NCBI RefSeq assembly: GCF_000524475.1
Contig: NZ_BAVQ01000022.1
Span: 1-64,000, forward strand
Reading direction: 5' to 3'
DNA: 64,000 nucleotides
Source: Tomitella biformata AHU 1821
Lineage (GTDB): Bacteria > Actinomycetota > Actinomycetes > Mycobacteriales > Mycobacteriaceae
Positions 27,746-36,634 of the stretch are shown here, in pieces. Position 1 is the stretch's first letter, and each line of letters starts with the position of its first letter. The translations under genes and the position numbers were made by a program. The notes beneath the pieces are model-generated. The model searched no databases, was not told where the DNA came from, and saw only the letters and a program-made list of their open reading frames with translations.

Positions 27746-28636
27746 TCAAACCAGGGCCCCCATCCACGCCAGCAGATCGTCTAGCCCATCCGCAGTCTCC
27801 AAGTAGGCCGTCGGCCGCAGCATTACGGTGGTGGCCCCCTCGTCGAACCGCCGGGCCACCGACGCCGCGGTGCGCTCGAGGTCCAGCTCCCCCGCCGTCG
27901 TCCGGGCCATCCCCAGGGAGACCTGCACCTCCAGGGAACCGGGATCGCGGCCATGCGCCTCGAAGGCCGCTCGCAGCCGGTCCACCGCGGCGGGGAAGTC
28001 CGGCAGGTCCGCGGGGTTGACGGTCCAGCCGTCGCCGACCCGTGCCAGGCGGTCGAAATTGCTGGCCGACGGCGCGAAGCCGAAAATCACGGGCAGCCGC
28101 TCCTGCACCGGCAGCGGGCGGCTGTAGAAGTCTTCGAAGGCGTAGTCCCGGCCGGTGAACGTCGCGGGCTCTGGCGACCACAGTGCCCGGCAGGCGACGA
28201 CCATCTCCTCGAGGCGGCCGAACCTGCGCTCGAACTCCTGCCCCGCGGCTGCATACTCGTCCTCTTGCCAGCCGACGCCCACGCCCAGGCTAACGCGCCC
28301 GCCGGAGATCACGTCGAGCGTCGCGGCCTGCTTGGCCAGCAGCAGTGCGGGCCGCAGCGGGGCCACCAAGACGGAGATGCCAAGGCGCGCGCGGGTGGTC
28401 ACCGCGGCAACCGCGCCGAGCATCGTCATGGGCTCGAGCCACGGATACTCCAGGTCGAACGGGAAGCCGTTGAACGCGACCCTCCCCTCGTGCGCCCGCC
28501 TCGAGAAGCCGAGGTGGTCACCGGTGCTGATCAGCCCGATCCCCGCGCGGTCCGCCTTTGTGGCAAGGTCGAGCACCGCGGAGAAATTGCCGTCGTACAG
28601 CTTCTCCGCGCCAAGGATGTTGAGGCCGATCTGCAT
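27746..28636 (-). CDS. LLM-class (luciferase-like) F420- or flavin-dependent oxidoreductase
   Basis: A 296-residue (beta/alpha)8 luciferase-like protein. GLISTGDHLGF, LGISVLVAPLRPALLLAKQAATLDVISGGRVSLGVGVGWQEDEY and PLPVQERLPVIFGFAPSASNFDRLARVGDGW are the usual family blocks. In mycolic-acid actinomycetes most members of this size use coenzyme F420. It lies 88 bp downstream of hsaC on the same strand but behind a hairpin (28678-28709), so it is probably a separate transcript or partly read through. The window has two more LLM genes (34679-35545 and 35657-36634). Confidence 0.88.
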   Translation of the reverse strand: MQIGLNILGAEKLYDGNFSAVLDLATKADRAGIGLISTGDHLGFSRRAHEGRVAFNGFPFDLEYPWLEPMTMLGAVAAVTTRARLGISVLVAPLRPALLLAKQAATLDVISGGRVSLGVGVGWQEDEYAAAGQEFERRFGRLEEMVVACRALWSPEPATFTGRDYAFEDFYSRPLPVQERLPVIFGFAPSASNFDRLARVGDGWTVNPADLPDFPAAVDRLRAAFEAHGRDPGSLEVQVSLGMARTTAGELDLERTAASVARRFDEGATTVMLRPTAYLETADGLDDLLAWMGALV

Positions 28637-28677
28637 GCGTTAGCCCTTTCGGTTAGATGACGATTCTTTTAGACGAC

Positions 28678-28709
28678 GATGCCCCGGCACGCTGGCGCGC
28701 CGGGGCATC
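28678..28709 (-). terminator. Hairpin terminator after hsaC
   Basis: GATGCCCCGGC (28678-28688) pairs perfectly with GCCGGGGCATC (28699-28709) around a 10-base loop. It is 15 bp beyond the hsaC stop. On the minus strand the downstream sequence is GTCGTCTAAAAG, with no long T-run, so termination may be partial. Confidence 0.7.
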
Positions 28710-28724
28710 GGGGACATTGCGGTA

Positions 28725-29636
28725 TTACATGTTGAAGGCGGCCAGCGGCTCGGAACCAGACCAGTCGTGGCCCCAGTACTCGTCCGCGGTGATCTCCTCG
28801 GCGGTGTACGTCGCGTCGTCGACCAGCGCGCCCTCGCAGCCGTACTCGAGGTCCCAGCCGCCGGGGGCGCGCACATAGAACGAGACCATCTTGTCGTTCG
28901 TGTGCCGGCCCAGGGTGGATGAGATCGAGTGTCCGCCCTTCTTCACGCGGTCCAGCGCCTGCCCGACGGCATCGAGGGTGGTGACCTCGACCATCAGGTG
29001 CACCAGGCCGGGGAGCTCATTCGGCGGGGCCGGGCAGATCGCCAGGCTGTGGTGGCGCGCGTTGATACCCATGAACCGGACCCGACGCGCCGGCACGGCG
29101 TACTTGCCGCCGAGGCGGATCGCGCCGCGCGAGCGGAAGCCGAGCACCTTCTGGTAGAACTCGACCGTCTCCTCCGAGTTCGGGATCGGCAGCACCACGT
29201 GGCCCATGCCGACACCCTCGGTGACGAACTTATTGCCGTGCGGGGTCACGACGTTGCTGTGGTCCAGGATCGGGCCGAAGAAGATCTCGACGGGGGTGCC
29301 GCCGGGATCGGTGAACGCGATGACCCGCTCGGCACTGCGCTGCGTGGCCTCCTCCTCGGAGAGCTCCGCGACAGTGACGCCGGCGGCCTCGAGGGTCGCC
29401 TTGACGCGGTCGAGGGCGATGCCGTCGGCAACCTCCCAGCCCACGGCCTGCGCCTTGTCGGAGTCGCCGGGCACGATGATCAGACGGGCATTCCGCTCGT
29501 CCATCCGCAGGTAGAGCGCGTCCTCGTTGGGGCCGGAGCCCTCCGCGAAGCCGAGCGCGTCCACGGCCAGCTCACGCCAGCGGGGCAAGTCCGTGGACTG
29601 GACCCGAAGGTAGCCGAGCTGCTTGATGTCGGTCAT
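28725..29636 (-). CDS. hsaC: Extradiol dioxygenase HsaC (3,4-DHSA dioxygenase)
   Basis: A 303-residue type I extradiol dioxygenase cleaving the catechol ring A of the seco-steroid. Two vicinal-oxygen-chelate modules are visible; the iron ligands lie in the C-terminal one: GMGHVV (His), GLVHLM (His) and WDLEYG (Glu). FTDPGGTPVEIFFGP and SISSTLGRHTNDKMVSFYVRAPGGWDLEYGCEG are strong HsaC/BphC blocks. ATG 29636 overlaps the hsaA stop (TGATG), so the two are coupled; a TTG one codon earlier is possible. It is the last gene of the hsaD-kstD-hsaA-hsaC unit. Confidence 0.95.
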   Translation of the reverse strand: MTDIKQLGYLRVQSTDLPRWRELAVDALGFAEGSGPNEDALYLRMDERNARLIIVPGDSDKAQAVGWEVADGIALDRVKATLEAAGVTVAELSEEEATQRSAERVIAFTDPGGTPVEIFFGPILDHSNVVTPHGNKFVTEGVGMGHVVLPIPNSEETVEFYQKVLGFRSRGAIRLGGKYAVPARRVRFMGINARHHSLAICPAPPNELPGLVHLMVEVTTLDAVGQALDRVKKGGHSISSTLGRHTNDKMVSFYVRAPGGWDLEYGCEGALVDDATYTAEEITADEYWGHDWSGSEPLAAFNM

Positions 29637-30814
29637 CAAATCATCCCTCGCATCATGCCCTGGGGGTCGCCGCCGAGCTCGATGAGCGCGGTGGCGTGGT
29701 AGTTCGATCCGGGGACGTGCACGGCGTGCACGGTGCCGGCGTGGGCGTCGCGCCAGAAACGCTGCAGCGACCCGTGCAGGTGCAGGGCACGGCCGCCGGA
29801 GCGGTCCATGATCTGGTCGACCGCGCGGACGACGCGGTGCGCCGCGGCGACCTGGGTGCGGCGACCCTGGGCGCGGGCCTCGAAGGAGACCTCCTTGCCA
29901 GCGTCGACGATGTCGAAGAAGCGGTCCGCGGTCTCGAGCAGCGCGGCGCGGGAGGCCGCGATCTCGGCTGCCGCCTCGCTGATGGCGTACAGCACATACG
30001 GATCCTCGCGGATCGGCTGGCCGGTGACGGCTACGCGGTCCTTCTGGTCCTGCAGGTGGCAGTACATGGCGCCCTCGGCGATGCCGATCACGGCCGAGGT
30101 GATGCCCAGCGGGAAGACGTTCCAGTACGGGAGGTTGTAGAGGGTCTGGTCCAGACCCATCTCCTTGGACTGCTCGCCGGACATGATCTTGGCGGCGTCC
30201 ATCGTGCGGTGCGTGGGGATGAACGCGTCCTTAACGATGACGTCCTTGGAACCGGTGCCGCGCAGGCCGACGACGTTCCAGGAGTCCTGGTCGATCTCGT
30301 AGTCCTCGCGCGGGACCAGCACGTGCATCATCTGCGGCGGCATCAGGCGCTTGCCGTCCTTGTCGCCCACCGCGGCGCCGATGAACAGCCACGTGCAGTG
30401 GTCCGTGCCGGAGGAGAAGGACCAGCGGCCGTTGAGGATGTAGCCGCCGTCGACGGGGGTCGCGATGCCCATGGGCGCGTACGGGGACGCCATCCACGTG
30501 TTGGGGTCGGTGCCCCAGACCTCTTCCTGCACCTTCGGGTCGGCCATCGCCAGCTCCCACGGGTGCACGCCGACGATGCCGCCGACCCAGCCGGTGGCGC
30601 CGTCGAGCGCGGCGGTGCCCATGACGGCCTCCGCGAACTCGCGCGGGTGCGCCTCCGTGCCGCCGTACTTGACTGGCTGCATCATGCGCATGATCCCCGA
30701 GTCGCGCAGGATCCCCGCCGCGCGATCGGTGAGCTGCATGTTCTTCTCGCCCTCGGCGGCGTCGGCGCGAATCTCGTCGCCGCGGGCCAGGATGCTGTCC
30801 AGTTCCTTGCTCAT
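29636..30814 (-). CDS. hsaA: Flavin-dependent 3-HSA monooxygenase, oxygenase component HsaA
   Basis: A 392-residue acyl-CoA-dehydrogenase-fold hydroxylase that converts 3-HSA to the catechol substrate of HsaC, using reduced FMN from a reductase (HsaB). Seen: MQPVKYGGTEAHPREFAEAVMGTAALDGATGWVGGIVGVHPWELAM, GRWSFSSGTDHCTWLFIGA, GLRGTGSKDVIVKDAFIP and DRSGGRALHLHGSLQRFWRDAHAGTVHAV. ATG 30814 is preceded by GAGGGA. No HsaB-type flavin reductase is next to it, unlike the mycobacterial hsa operon. The 95-bp gap upstream to kstD holds GACCATCCGAATTGGTC (30862-30878), an imperfect inverted repeat that might belong to an internal promoter. Confidence 0.94.
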   Translation of the reverse strand: MSKELDSILARGDEIRADAAEGEKNMQLTDRAAGILRDSGIMRMMQPVKYGGTEAHPREFAEAVMGTAALDGATGWVGGIVGVHPWELAMADPKVQEEVWGTDPNTWMASPYAPMGIATPVDGGYILNGRWSFSSGTDHCTWLFIGAAVGDKDGKRLMPPQMMHVLVPREDYEIDQDSWNVVGLRGTGSKDVIVKDAFIPTHRTMDAAKIMSGEQSKEMGLDQTLYNLPYWNVFPLGITSAVIGIAEGAMYCHLQDQKDRVAVTGQPIREDPYVLYAISEAAAEIAASRAALLETADRFFDIVDAGKEVSFEARAQGRRTQVAAAHRVVRAVDQIMDRSGGRALHLHGSLQRFWRDAHAGTVHAVHVPGSNYHATALIELGGDPQGMMRGMI

Positions 30815-30909
30815 ATTCCCTCGCTTGGTTGTGGAAGTTTGTGTGTTAGTGCAAAAGTTGACGACCATCCGAATTGGTCGCTAGTCCAGGGGATGGCTTG
30901 CCGTCCAGG

Positions 30910-32595
30910 CTAGGACTTGGCGGCATCCAGCGCCGCGACATAGCCGAACACCATCGACGGTCCGATGGTGGCGCCCGCGCCGGCGTACTCGTTGCCCATC
31001 ACCGAGGACGAGGTGTTGCCGGTCGCGTACAGTCCAGCGATCTCGGAGCCGTCCTCACGGAGCACCCGCGAGCGCGCGTCCACGACGAGGCCACCCTTGG
31101 TGCCCAGGTCGCCGACCTCGACGCGGACCGCGTAGAACGGGCCCTTGTCGATGACGTCGATGTTGGGGTTCTGCAGCGTCGGGTCGCCGTAGTAGCGGTC
31201 GTAGGCGCTGTCGCCGCGGCCGAAGTCGAGGTCCTTGCCCGTGCGGGCGAAGCCGTTGAAGCGCTCGATGGTGGACGCCAACTGCGCCGCGTCGATGCCG
31301 ACCTTCTCGGCCAGCTCGGCGATGGTGTTCGCCTTGGTGACGATGCCCTGGTCGTAGAAGCCGGCCGGGAAGTCCAGGCCCGGCATGACCTGCGCGAACG
31401 GGTAGCGCGAGCGCGCCTTGGTGTCCATCACGAAGTACGCGGGGAGCACGCCGGCCTCGAGCTGGTCGTGCACGAAGTTCGTGTACGGCGAGGACTCGTT
31501 GGTGAAGCGCTTGCCGTCGGTGCCGACGATGACGGACGGCGGGATGCAGCGCTCGGACACGAGCGGGATGACCGCGCCCATCGGGTGCATGACGGACGGC
31601 ATCCACCAGGCGTCGTCCATGAGGTCGGTTGCGGCGCCGAGCTTCTGGCCGGCGAGGATGCCGTCGCCCGTGTTCTCCCTGGCGCCGGCGCTGATTGCGG
31701 GCTGGCCGCCCTCGGGCAGCGTCTGCTGGCGCATCTCCAGGTTGTGGTCGTAGCCGCCGGTCGCCAGCAGCACGCCCTTGCGCGCGCCGACCCGGACCGT
31801 CTTGCCCTCACGCTCGGCGACGGCGCCGATGACGCGGCCGTGGGTGTCGACGATCAGCTCGGTCATGGAGGTCTGCAGCCACAGCGGAACGCCGCCCTCC
31901 TTCATTGCCAGGCGCAGGCGCGCGACGAGCGAGCGGCCGCCCGTCGCCATGTGGCGGCGCACCACGGTGTTCGACGCGACGCGCCAGGCGGCGACCAGGG
32001 AGGCGCGACGGCCGGCCCAGGTGCGCTTGACCATCGCGAGGTCGTGGTAATCCTTGCTGGTGACCCACAGGCCCAGCGGGCCCTTCATGCTGTTGGGACG
32101 CTGGAACTGCTCGTCTTCCTTCAGCTTCTTGGTGTTGAACGGCGGGCACTCGACGGTGCGCCCGTCCGCGCGGCCGCCCGGCAGCTCGGGGTGGTAGTCG
32201 GAGTAGCCCTTGACGTAGTAGAACTGCACGTTCTTGCTAGAACGCTGGAGCATCTCCATCATCGGCACGCCGTTGTCGATCAGCGCCTCGACACGGTCCT
32301 TCGGCACGCGGTCGCCGATCAGCGCGTCCAGGTAACCGAGGACGGACTCGCGGGAGTCCGTGACGCCCTTCGCGGCCAGCGTCGGGTTGTTCGGCACCCA
32401 GATGCCGCCGCCGGAGATCGCGGTGGAGCCGCCGAAGGTCTTGCCCTTCTCCAGCACCAGCGTGCTCAGGCCCTTCTCATTCGCGGCCAGCGCGGCGGTC
32501 ATGCCGCCACCGCCGGAGCCGACCACCAGGAAGTCGACCTCAGCATCCCAGGCGGGCTGGGTTCCGGAGTTGTCTTGTGCTGCGGGGGAATTCAT
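30910..32595 (-). CDS. kstD: 3-ketosteroid delta1-dehydrogenase KstD
   Basis: A 561-residue FAD enzyme that desaturates C1-C2 of 3-ketosteroids, which with KshA activity breaks ring B. The flavin Rossmann motif GSGGGGM is at residues 26-32, followed by LVLEKGKTFGGSTAISGGGIWVPNNP; the C-terminus has GLYATGNTSSSVMGNEYAGAGATIGPSMVFGY, typical of KstD. Length matches the family. The start codon overlaps the hsaD stop (TAATG). Its position inside the hsa operon between hsaD and hsaA differs from the mycobacterial arrangement, where kstD lies apart from hsaA/D/C/B. Confidence 0.95.
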   Translation of the reverse strand: MNSPAAQDNSGTQPAWDAEVDFLVVGSGGGGMTAALAANEKGLSTLVLEKGKTFGGSTAISGGGIWVPNNPTLAAKGVTDSRESVLGYLDALIGDRVPKDRVEALIDNGVPMMEMLQRSSKNVQFYYVKGYSDYHPELPGGRADGRTVECPPFNTKKLKEDEQFQRPNSMKGPLGLWVTSKDYHDLAMVKRTWAGRRASLVAAWRVASNTVVRRHMATGGRSLVARLRLAMKEGGVPLWLQTSMTELIVDTHGRVIGAVAEREGKTVRVGARKGVLLATGGYDHNLEMRQQTLPEGGQPAISAGARENTGDGILAGQKLGAATDLMDDAWWMPSVMHPMGAVIPLVSERCIPPSVIVGTDGKRFTNESSPYTNFVHDQLEAGVLPAYFVMDTKARSRYPFAQVMPGLDFPAGFYDQGIVTKANTIAELAEKVGIDAAQLASTIERFNGFARTGKDLDFGRGDSAYDRYYGDPTLQNPNIDVIDKGPFYAVRVEVGDLGTKGGLVVDARSRVLREDGSEIAGLYATGNTSSSVMGNEYAGAGATIGPSMVFGYVAALDAAKS

Positions 32596-33467
32596 TACTT
32601 GGCCTTCGAATCGTCGCGGGTGAGGAAGGCGAGCACAGCGGATAGCCAGGCCTCGCGGGCCTCGATCATCGTCCAGTGCCCGCAGTTGGGGAACACGTGC
32701 AGTTCTGCGTTGGGGACATCGCGCATCGGGAGCATCGCCATGTCGACCGGGCTGACGCGGTCGTCGCGGCCCCAGGTCAGCAGGGTGGGCGCCTTGATGC
32801 GACCCAGTTTTGCCCAGTAGGGCGTGGTCTCGGCGGCCTGGTTCGCGGCGGCCATGGCGGCCATCGCCTGGCTGCTGTACATGCGGCGGGCGATCTCGAG
32901 GGTGGTCGGCTCGGTGGCAAGCGCCCAGCGCTCCTCGAGCAGCTCCTCGGTGACGATGGCGGGGTCGTAGACCATCGAGTTCAGCCAGCGGACCAGGCCC
33001 TCCCGCGTCGGGTTGTCCGTGAAGTCCATCAGCAGCTTGATGCCCTCGCTGGGGCCGTGGCCGAAGATGTTCTTGCCCATGCCGCCGATGGTGACGAGGC
33101 GGTTGACCCGCTGGGGTGCGTTGATCGCGATGTTGGCGCCGACGATGCCGCCCATCGAGTTGCCGATGATGTCAACGGAGTCCAGGCCCAGGCCATCAAG
33201 GAAGGCGATGACCGAGCCGCCAGCCATCATCATCGGGTGGCCGTCCCCCGCGTAGCTGACGCCGAAGCCCGGGAACTCCAGGATGAGGCAGCGGAAGTGC
33301 TCGCTCAACTCGCCAACGACGCCGCGGTAGTTCCGCCAGCCGGTGACGCCGGGGCCGGAGCCGTGCAGCAGGAGCAGGGGCGGGCCCTCGCCGACCTCGT
33401 GGTAAACCAGGACGCCTTGCTCGGTCTGCAACTCCTTGCGGGAGTCTTCGTAGCTAACTTGCGCCAT
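32595..33467 (-). CDS. hsaD: C-C bond hydrolase HsaD (4,9-DSHA hydrolase)
   Basis: A 290-residue alpha/beta-hydrolase of the meta-cleavage-product hydrolase group (BphD/HsaD), cleaving the HsaC product. The oxyanion region LLLHGSGPGVTGWRNY, nucleophile elbow IGNSMGGIVGAN, acid in TLLTWGRDDRVSPVDMAMLP and catalytic His in FPNCGHWTMIE are all present. ATG 33467 is preceded by GGAG. It heads the hsaD-kstD-hsaA-hsaC operon; 120 bp upstream on the same strand ends an IclR regulator gene. Confidence 0.94.
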   Translation of the reverse strand: MAQVSYEDSRKELQTEQGVLVYHEVGEGPPLLLLHGSGPGVTGWRNYRGVVGELSEHFRCLILEFPGFGVSYAGDGHPMMMAGGSVIAFLDGLGLDSVDIIGNSMGGIVGANIAINAPQRVNRLVTIGGMGKNIFGHGPSEGIKLLMDFTDNPTREGLVRWLNSMVYDPAIVTEELLEERWALATEPTTLEIARRMYSSQAMAAMAAANQAAETTPYWAKLGRIKAPTLLTWGRDDRVSPVDMAMLPMRDVPNAELHVFPNCGHWTMIEAREAWLSAVLAFLTRDDSKAK

Positions 33468-33587
33468 TCATCTGCTCCAGTTCTCGACCCACAACCACAT
33501 GGATTGCTATTCATCGTGAACCTAATGACGCGGATGGCGCGTGCGTGCGGCGATCCCGATCAGCGAGACATTCCGGCGGGTCAGACT

Positions 33588-34457
33588 CTAGACTGCGGCG
33601 TCGCGGCGAAAGCCCGAGGCAGTGCGCGCGCCGGAGCCGCCCGTGCGGGCGCCGGGGGCCGGGAACAGCTCCTGGGAAACGCGGCGTGCCGCGCCGAGGA
33701 CGAGGGGTGCGACACGGTCCAGCGGGGTGCTGTTGGACTCCGGGCACAGACAGATGGCGGCGACGGGGCCTTCCGGCCCGACGATCGCGGCGGCGGCGGA
33801 GGTGAAGCCCATGGAGCGCTCCCCGGTCCGGTCGATGGAGAGGCCGTGGCGCTGGCGGATCCGGTTGAGCTCCTGGTGCAGCTCGGGGAGGGACCAGCCG
33901 TTCTTGCTGCGCTGGTTCTTCAGACGGTCGGTGACGAGGTCATCGACCGTCTCGGGGGTAAGTCCCGCGAGCATCGCCCGGCCGCCGGTGTTCCAGTACG
34001 CGCCGGAGTGGCCGCCCACGCGGGAGGCGAGGCGGCTCGCGAACCGGCCGCCGATCTTGTCGAGGAAAATCTCGTCGACACCGTCGAGCACCGACAAATG
34101 CACCACCATGCCGGTGCGCATGTGCAGCTCGTGCAGGTAGGAGTTCGACACCTGACGCAGCTCGTTGTGGCCATTGCCCTGGCCGCCGAGGCCGAGCGCG
34201 CGGCGGCCGAGGCCGTAGCCCAGCGCGCCGTGGTCGAGCCAGTCCAGCTTGACCAGCTGGTCGAGGATTCGGTGGGCAGTGGAACGGGGCAGCCGCGTCC
34301 GATTCGCGACCTCTTCCAGGTTGAGCTTGCTGGAACGACGCTCGAACGCGTCGAGGATCAACGTCATGCGCTCCACCATCGAGGGCGGGAGATCACGCTG
34401 CGCCCCATCTGCGACTGCCGCAGAGATGGTGGACTGTGTGTTCTCAAGCGATGACAT
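33588..34457 (-). CDS. IclR-family transcriptional regulator
   Basis: A 289-residue regulator: N-terminal winged helix (MVERMTLILDAFERRSSKLNLEEVANRTRLPRSTAHRILDQLVKLDWLDHG) and the C-terminal effector-binding domain (VHLSVLDGVDEIFLDKIGG, ending in a SIDRTGERSMGFTSAAAAIVGPEGPVAAI block). ATG 34457 has GGAGG seven bases away and is preferred over the longer frame from 34511. IclR proteins control many aromatic and steroid ring-degradation operons. It is immediately upstream of hsaD on the same strand, so it is a candidate controller of the hsaD-kstD-hsaA-hsaC unit; ligand unknown. Confidence 0.92.
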   Translation of the reverse strand: MSSLENTQSTISAAVADGAQRDLPPSMVERMTLILDAFERRSSKLNLEEVANRTRLPRSTAHRILDQLVKLDWLDHGALGYGLGRRALGLGGQGNGHNELRQVSNSYLHELHMRTGMVVHLSVLDGVDEIFLDKIGGRFASRLASRVGGHSGAYWNTGGRAMLAGLTPETVDDLVTDRLKNQRSKNGWSLPELHQELNRIRQRHGLSIDRTGERSMGFTSAAAAIVGPEGPVAAICLCPESNSTPLDRVAPLVLGAARRVSQELFPAPGARTGGSGARTASGFRRDAAV

Positions 34458-34499
34458 GACGCCTCCACTGCTCACCTGGTCCACCGAACGGCCACCCAG

Positions 34500-34513
34500 A
34501 ATTGAAATCAATT
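34500..34513. promoter_or_regulatory. AT-rich inverted repeat upstream of the IclR gene
   Basis: AATTGA (34500-34505) and TCAATT (34508-34513) form a perfect inverted repeat around AA, 43 bases before the iclR-type start codon, in the 221-bp spacer to the divergent LLM gene. Position and shape fit an autoregulatory operator, but no consensus is known for this protein. Confidence 0.4.
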
Positions 34514-34678
34514 ACTAAATTGTAGCAGTGAGGCCGGGGGCGGTACAAGATTCCCCATGCCGGCCCTCCGAGGTGCCGCGCTCCCGGTGACCGGAATGAT
34601 TCGCCGGATCCGCCCAACTTCGACTGAGACTGGTGTAGTGCGACACCCGTAATCTCTCACAGAATCGATGGAGGCAAT

Positions 34679-35545
34679 ATGCGAATCGGGATCTCAAGCC
34701 CCATCGTGGTGCAGCATCCGCTCACCCGCTCCGACTGGGAGCATGACGCGGGGATCGCCGAGCTCGCCCTCATCGCCGAGGCCGCGGACCGACTGGATTA
34801 TCACCATCTGACCTGCAGCGAGCACGTGGTGGTCCCCCGTGAGATCGCCGTCGAGCGTGGCGGCACCTACTGGGATCCCCTCGCCACGCTGGGCTTCCTG
34901 GCCGCGCGCACCAGCCAGATCCGACTCAACACCCAAGTCCTGGTGCTCGGCTACCACCACCCCCTCGAGATCGCCAAGCGCTACGGCACCCTCGACGTCG
35001 TTAGCGGCGGCCGCCTCACGCTCGGCGTCGGCGTCGGCACCATGCGCGAGGAGTTCGAGCTGTTGGGCGCGGAGTTCGAGGGCCGGGGCGCGCGCGCCGA
35101 CGACGCGCTGCGAGCCCTGCGCGCCGCCCTCGGCGTCGAGGTCCCCAGCTACGCCGGCAGCCACTACTCCTTCGACGGCCTCGTCGTCTCCCCGCACGCC
35201 CAGCAGGCCCACGTGCCGCTGTGGATCGGCGGCAAGACGCGCCGCTCCCTGCGCCGGGCGATCGAGCTGGGCGACGGCTGGGTGCCCTTCGGCCTCGGCC
35301 ACGAGGAGCTCGCCGCGATGCTCGCCGCCACCCCGGTGCCCGAGGGCCTGGACATCGTGCTCTCCCCCGGCCGCTCGCTGGACCCGATCGGCCACGCCGA
35401 CGCCGCCCGCCGCGCCCTCGAGCGCCTGCAAGCCGCCGGGGCCACCATCGCCGGGCCCTCGATCGCGGCCGACTCCGCCGAGCACTACTGCGAGCAGCTC
35501 GAGGCGCTCAAGGCGATCGCGGTCGAGGTGGGCGTCGAGTTCTAG
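34679..35545 (+). CDS. LLM-class F420-dependent oxidoreductase
   Basis: A 288-residue luciferase-like monooxygenase-fold protein: DYHHLTCSEHVVVP, RTSQIRLNTQVLVLGYHHPLEIAKRYGTLDVVSGGRLTLGVGVGTMREEFELLGAEFEGRGARADDAL and HVPLWIGGKTRRSLRRAIELGDGWVPFGL. This is the TIGR03619-like group of probable F420 enzymes. The start follows GGAGG. It is divergent from the IclR gene and converges towards another LLM gene with a 111-bp gap that contains a palindrome. Confidence 0.88.
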   Translation: MRIGISSPIVVQHPLTRSDWEHDAGIAELALIAEAADRLDYHHLTCSEHVVVPREIAVERGGTYWDPLATLGFLAARTSQIRLNTQVLVLGYHHPLEIAKRYGTLDVVSGGRLTLGVGVGTMREEFELLGAEFEGRGARADDALRALRAALGVEVPSYAGSHYSFDGLVVSPHAQQAHVPLWIGGKTRRSLRRAIELGDGWVPFGLGHEELAAMLAATPVPEGLDIVLSPGRSLDPIGHADAARRALERLQAAGATIAGPSIAADSAEHYCEQLEALKAIAVEVGVEF

Positions 35546-35617
35546 GGCTTGCCCCTTCCCCTCGCCGCTGTGAGGTCACTTAGCGCCCTGCCGCCGAGTC
35601 CGTCGGCGCCACAATCT

Positions 35618-35629
35618 AAGCGATCGCTT
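35618..35629. promoter_or_regulatory. 12-bp palindrome AAGCGATCGCTT between convergent genes
   Basis: Perfect palindrome sharing the AAGCRATYGCTT core with the site at 4528-4541. It lies between two convergent gene ends, not in an obvious promoter, so it may be an incidental or remnant site, or mark a promoter reading into the opposite gene. Confidence 0.3.
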
Positions 35630-35656
35630 CTCCCGGTGCGACTGGCTGCACGGGGG

Positions 35657-36634
35657 TCAGCCGAGCGCGGCCAGCATCCGCAGGGTGCGCTCACCAGCCG
35701 GGTCCGCATCAGTGCACGACGGGACGATGACGATGTCGTCCACCCCCGCCGTGCGGTATGCGTCGATGCGCGCCTGCGCCGCGGCCGTGTCGGGGCCGAT
35801 GATGCCCACCGCCTCGACGAGCTCGGTGGGGATCCGTGCAAGCAGCTCGCGAGGATGCGGGCGGGTGCGGGCGAACGCCACGACGTCGCCGAATCCTGCG
35901 CGCTCGAACATCTCCGAGTAGCCGGGCGCCGCGAGGTAGCCGAGGACTCCCCGGCGGATCTGCTCCACCGCGCCCGACCCGGCACCGATCGCCGCGGTGG
36001 CCCACAGCGCCACCCGCGGACGTGGTCGGCCCAGTTCCGCCGCCGCCCGCTCGAGATCCCCGATCAGCTCCCCCGCGGTCTCCGCAGTCACCAGGTTGAG
36101 CACTAGGCGGTCGCCGTGGCGGGCCGCGGCCCGGATCGCGGCCGGGCCGAAGGCTGCGATCGTCAGTCCTGAGCGGGGCGCGGGCAGCCGCAGCCGGTAT
36201 CCGGTGCTGCCGACGACCTCGCCGGGGCTCTCGACCTTCTCGCCGTTGAGCAGCGGCCGCAGGGCCGCGGCGGACTCTGCTAGCGCTCGCGCCGACCGAG
36301 CGCGCGAGCGTCCATGCCACTCCTCCACGACCACCGCGCTGGACGTGCCCAGCGCGATGTCGACCCGGCGCCTGGTCAACGCGGCCACGGACGCGGCGCC
36401 CATCGCGATCATCGCCGGATCGCGGACCGTCACGGCGAAGGGGCCGAGAGTCAGCGGAATGTCGACGGTATGGCGCGCGATCTCCATCGCCAGCGCGAAG
36501 GCGTCATAGGTTGCCATCTCGCCAATCCACAGCGACTTGTAGCCAAGCTCGTCGGCGATCGCGGCGGTGGCCAGCGCCTCGTCGGCCGGCCGGTCCTGCC
36601 ATAGCCCCAGCGAGACCTCCAATCCGTTGCTCAT
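35657..36634 (-). CDS. LLM-class F420-dependent oxidoreductase
   Basis: A 325-residue luciferase-like protein: SLWIGEMATYDAFALAMEIARHTVDIPLTLGPFAVTVRDPAMIAMGAASVAALTRRRVDIALGTSS and LTIAAFGPAAIRAAARHGDRLVLNLV. Its start overlaps the stop of the carotenoid-oxygenase gene by four bases (ATGA), so it is the last gene of a five-gene operon. The second half (AQARIDAYRTAGVDDIVIVPSCTD) is characteristic of F420-type LLM enzymes. It could reduce or oxidise an intermediate of that operon's pathway; substrate unknown. Confidence 0.87.
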   Translation of the reverse strand: MSNGLEVSLGLWQDRPADEALATAAIADELGYKSLWIGEMATYDAFALAMEIARHTVDIPLTLGPFAVTVRDPAMIAMGAASVAALTRRRVDIALGTSSAVVVEEWHGRSRARSARALAESAAALRPLLNGEKVESPGEVVGSTGYRLRLPAPRSGLTIAAFGPAAIRAAARHGDRLVLNLVTAETAGELIGDLERAAAELGRPRPRVALWATAAIGAGSGAVEQIRRGVLGYLAAPGYSEMFERAGFGDVVAFARTRPHPRELLARIPTELVEAVGIIGPDTAAAQARIDAYRTAGVDDIVIVPSCTDADPAGERTLRMLAALG

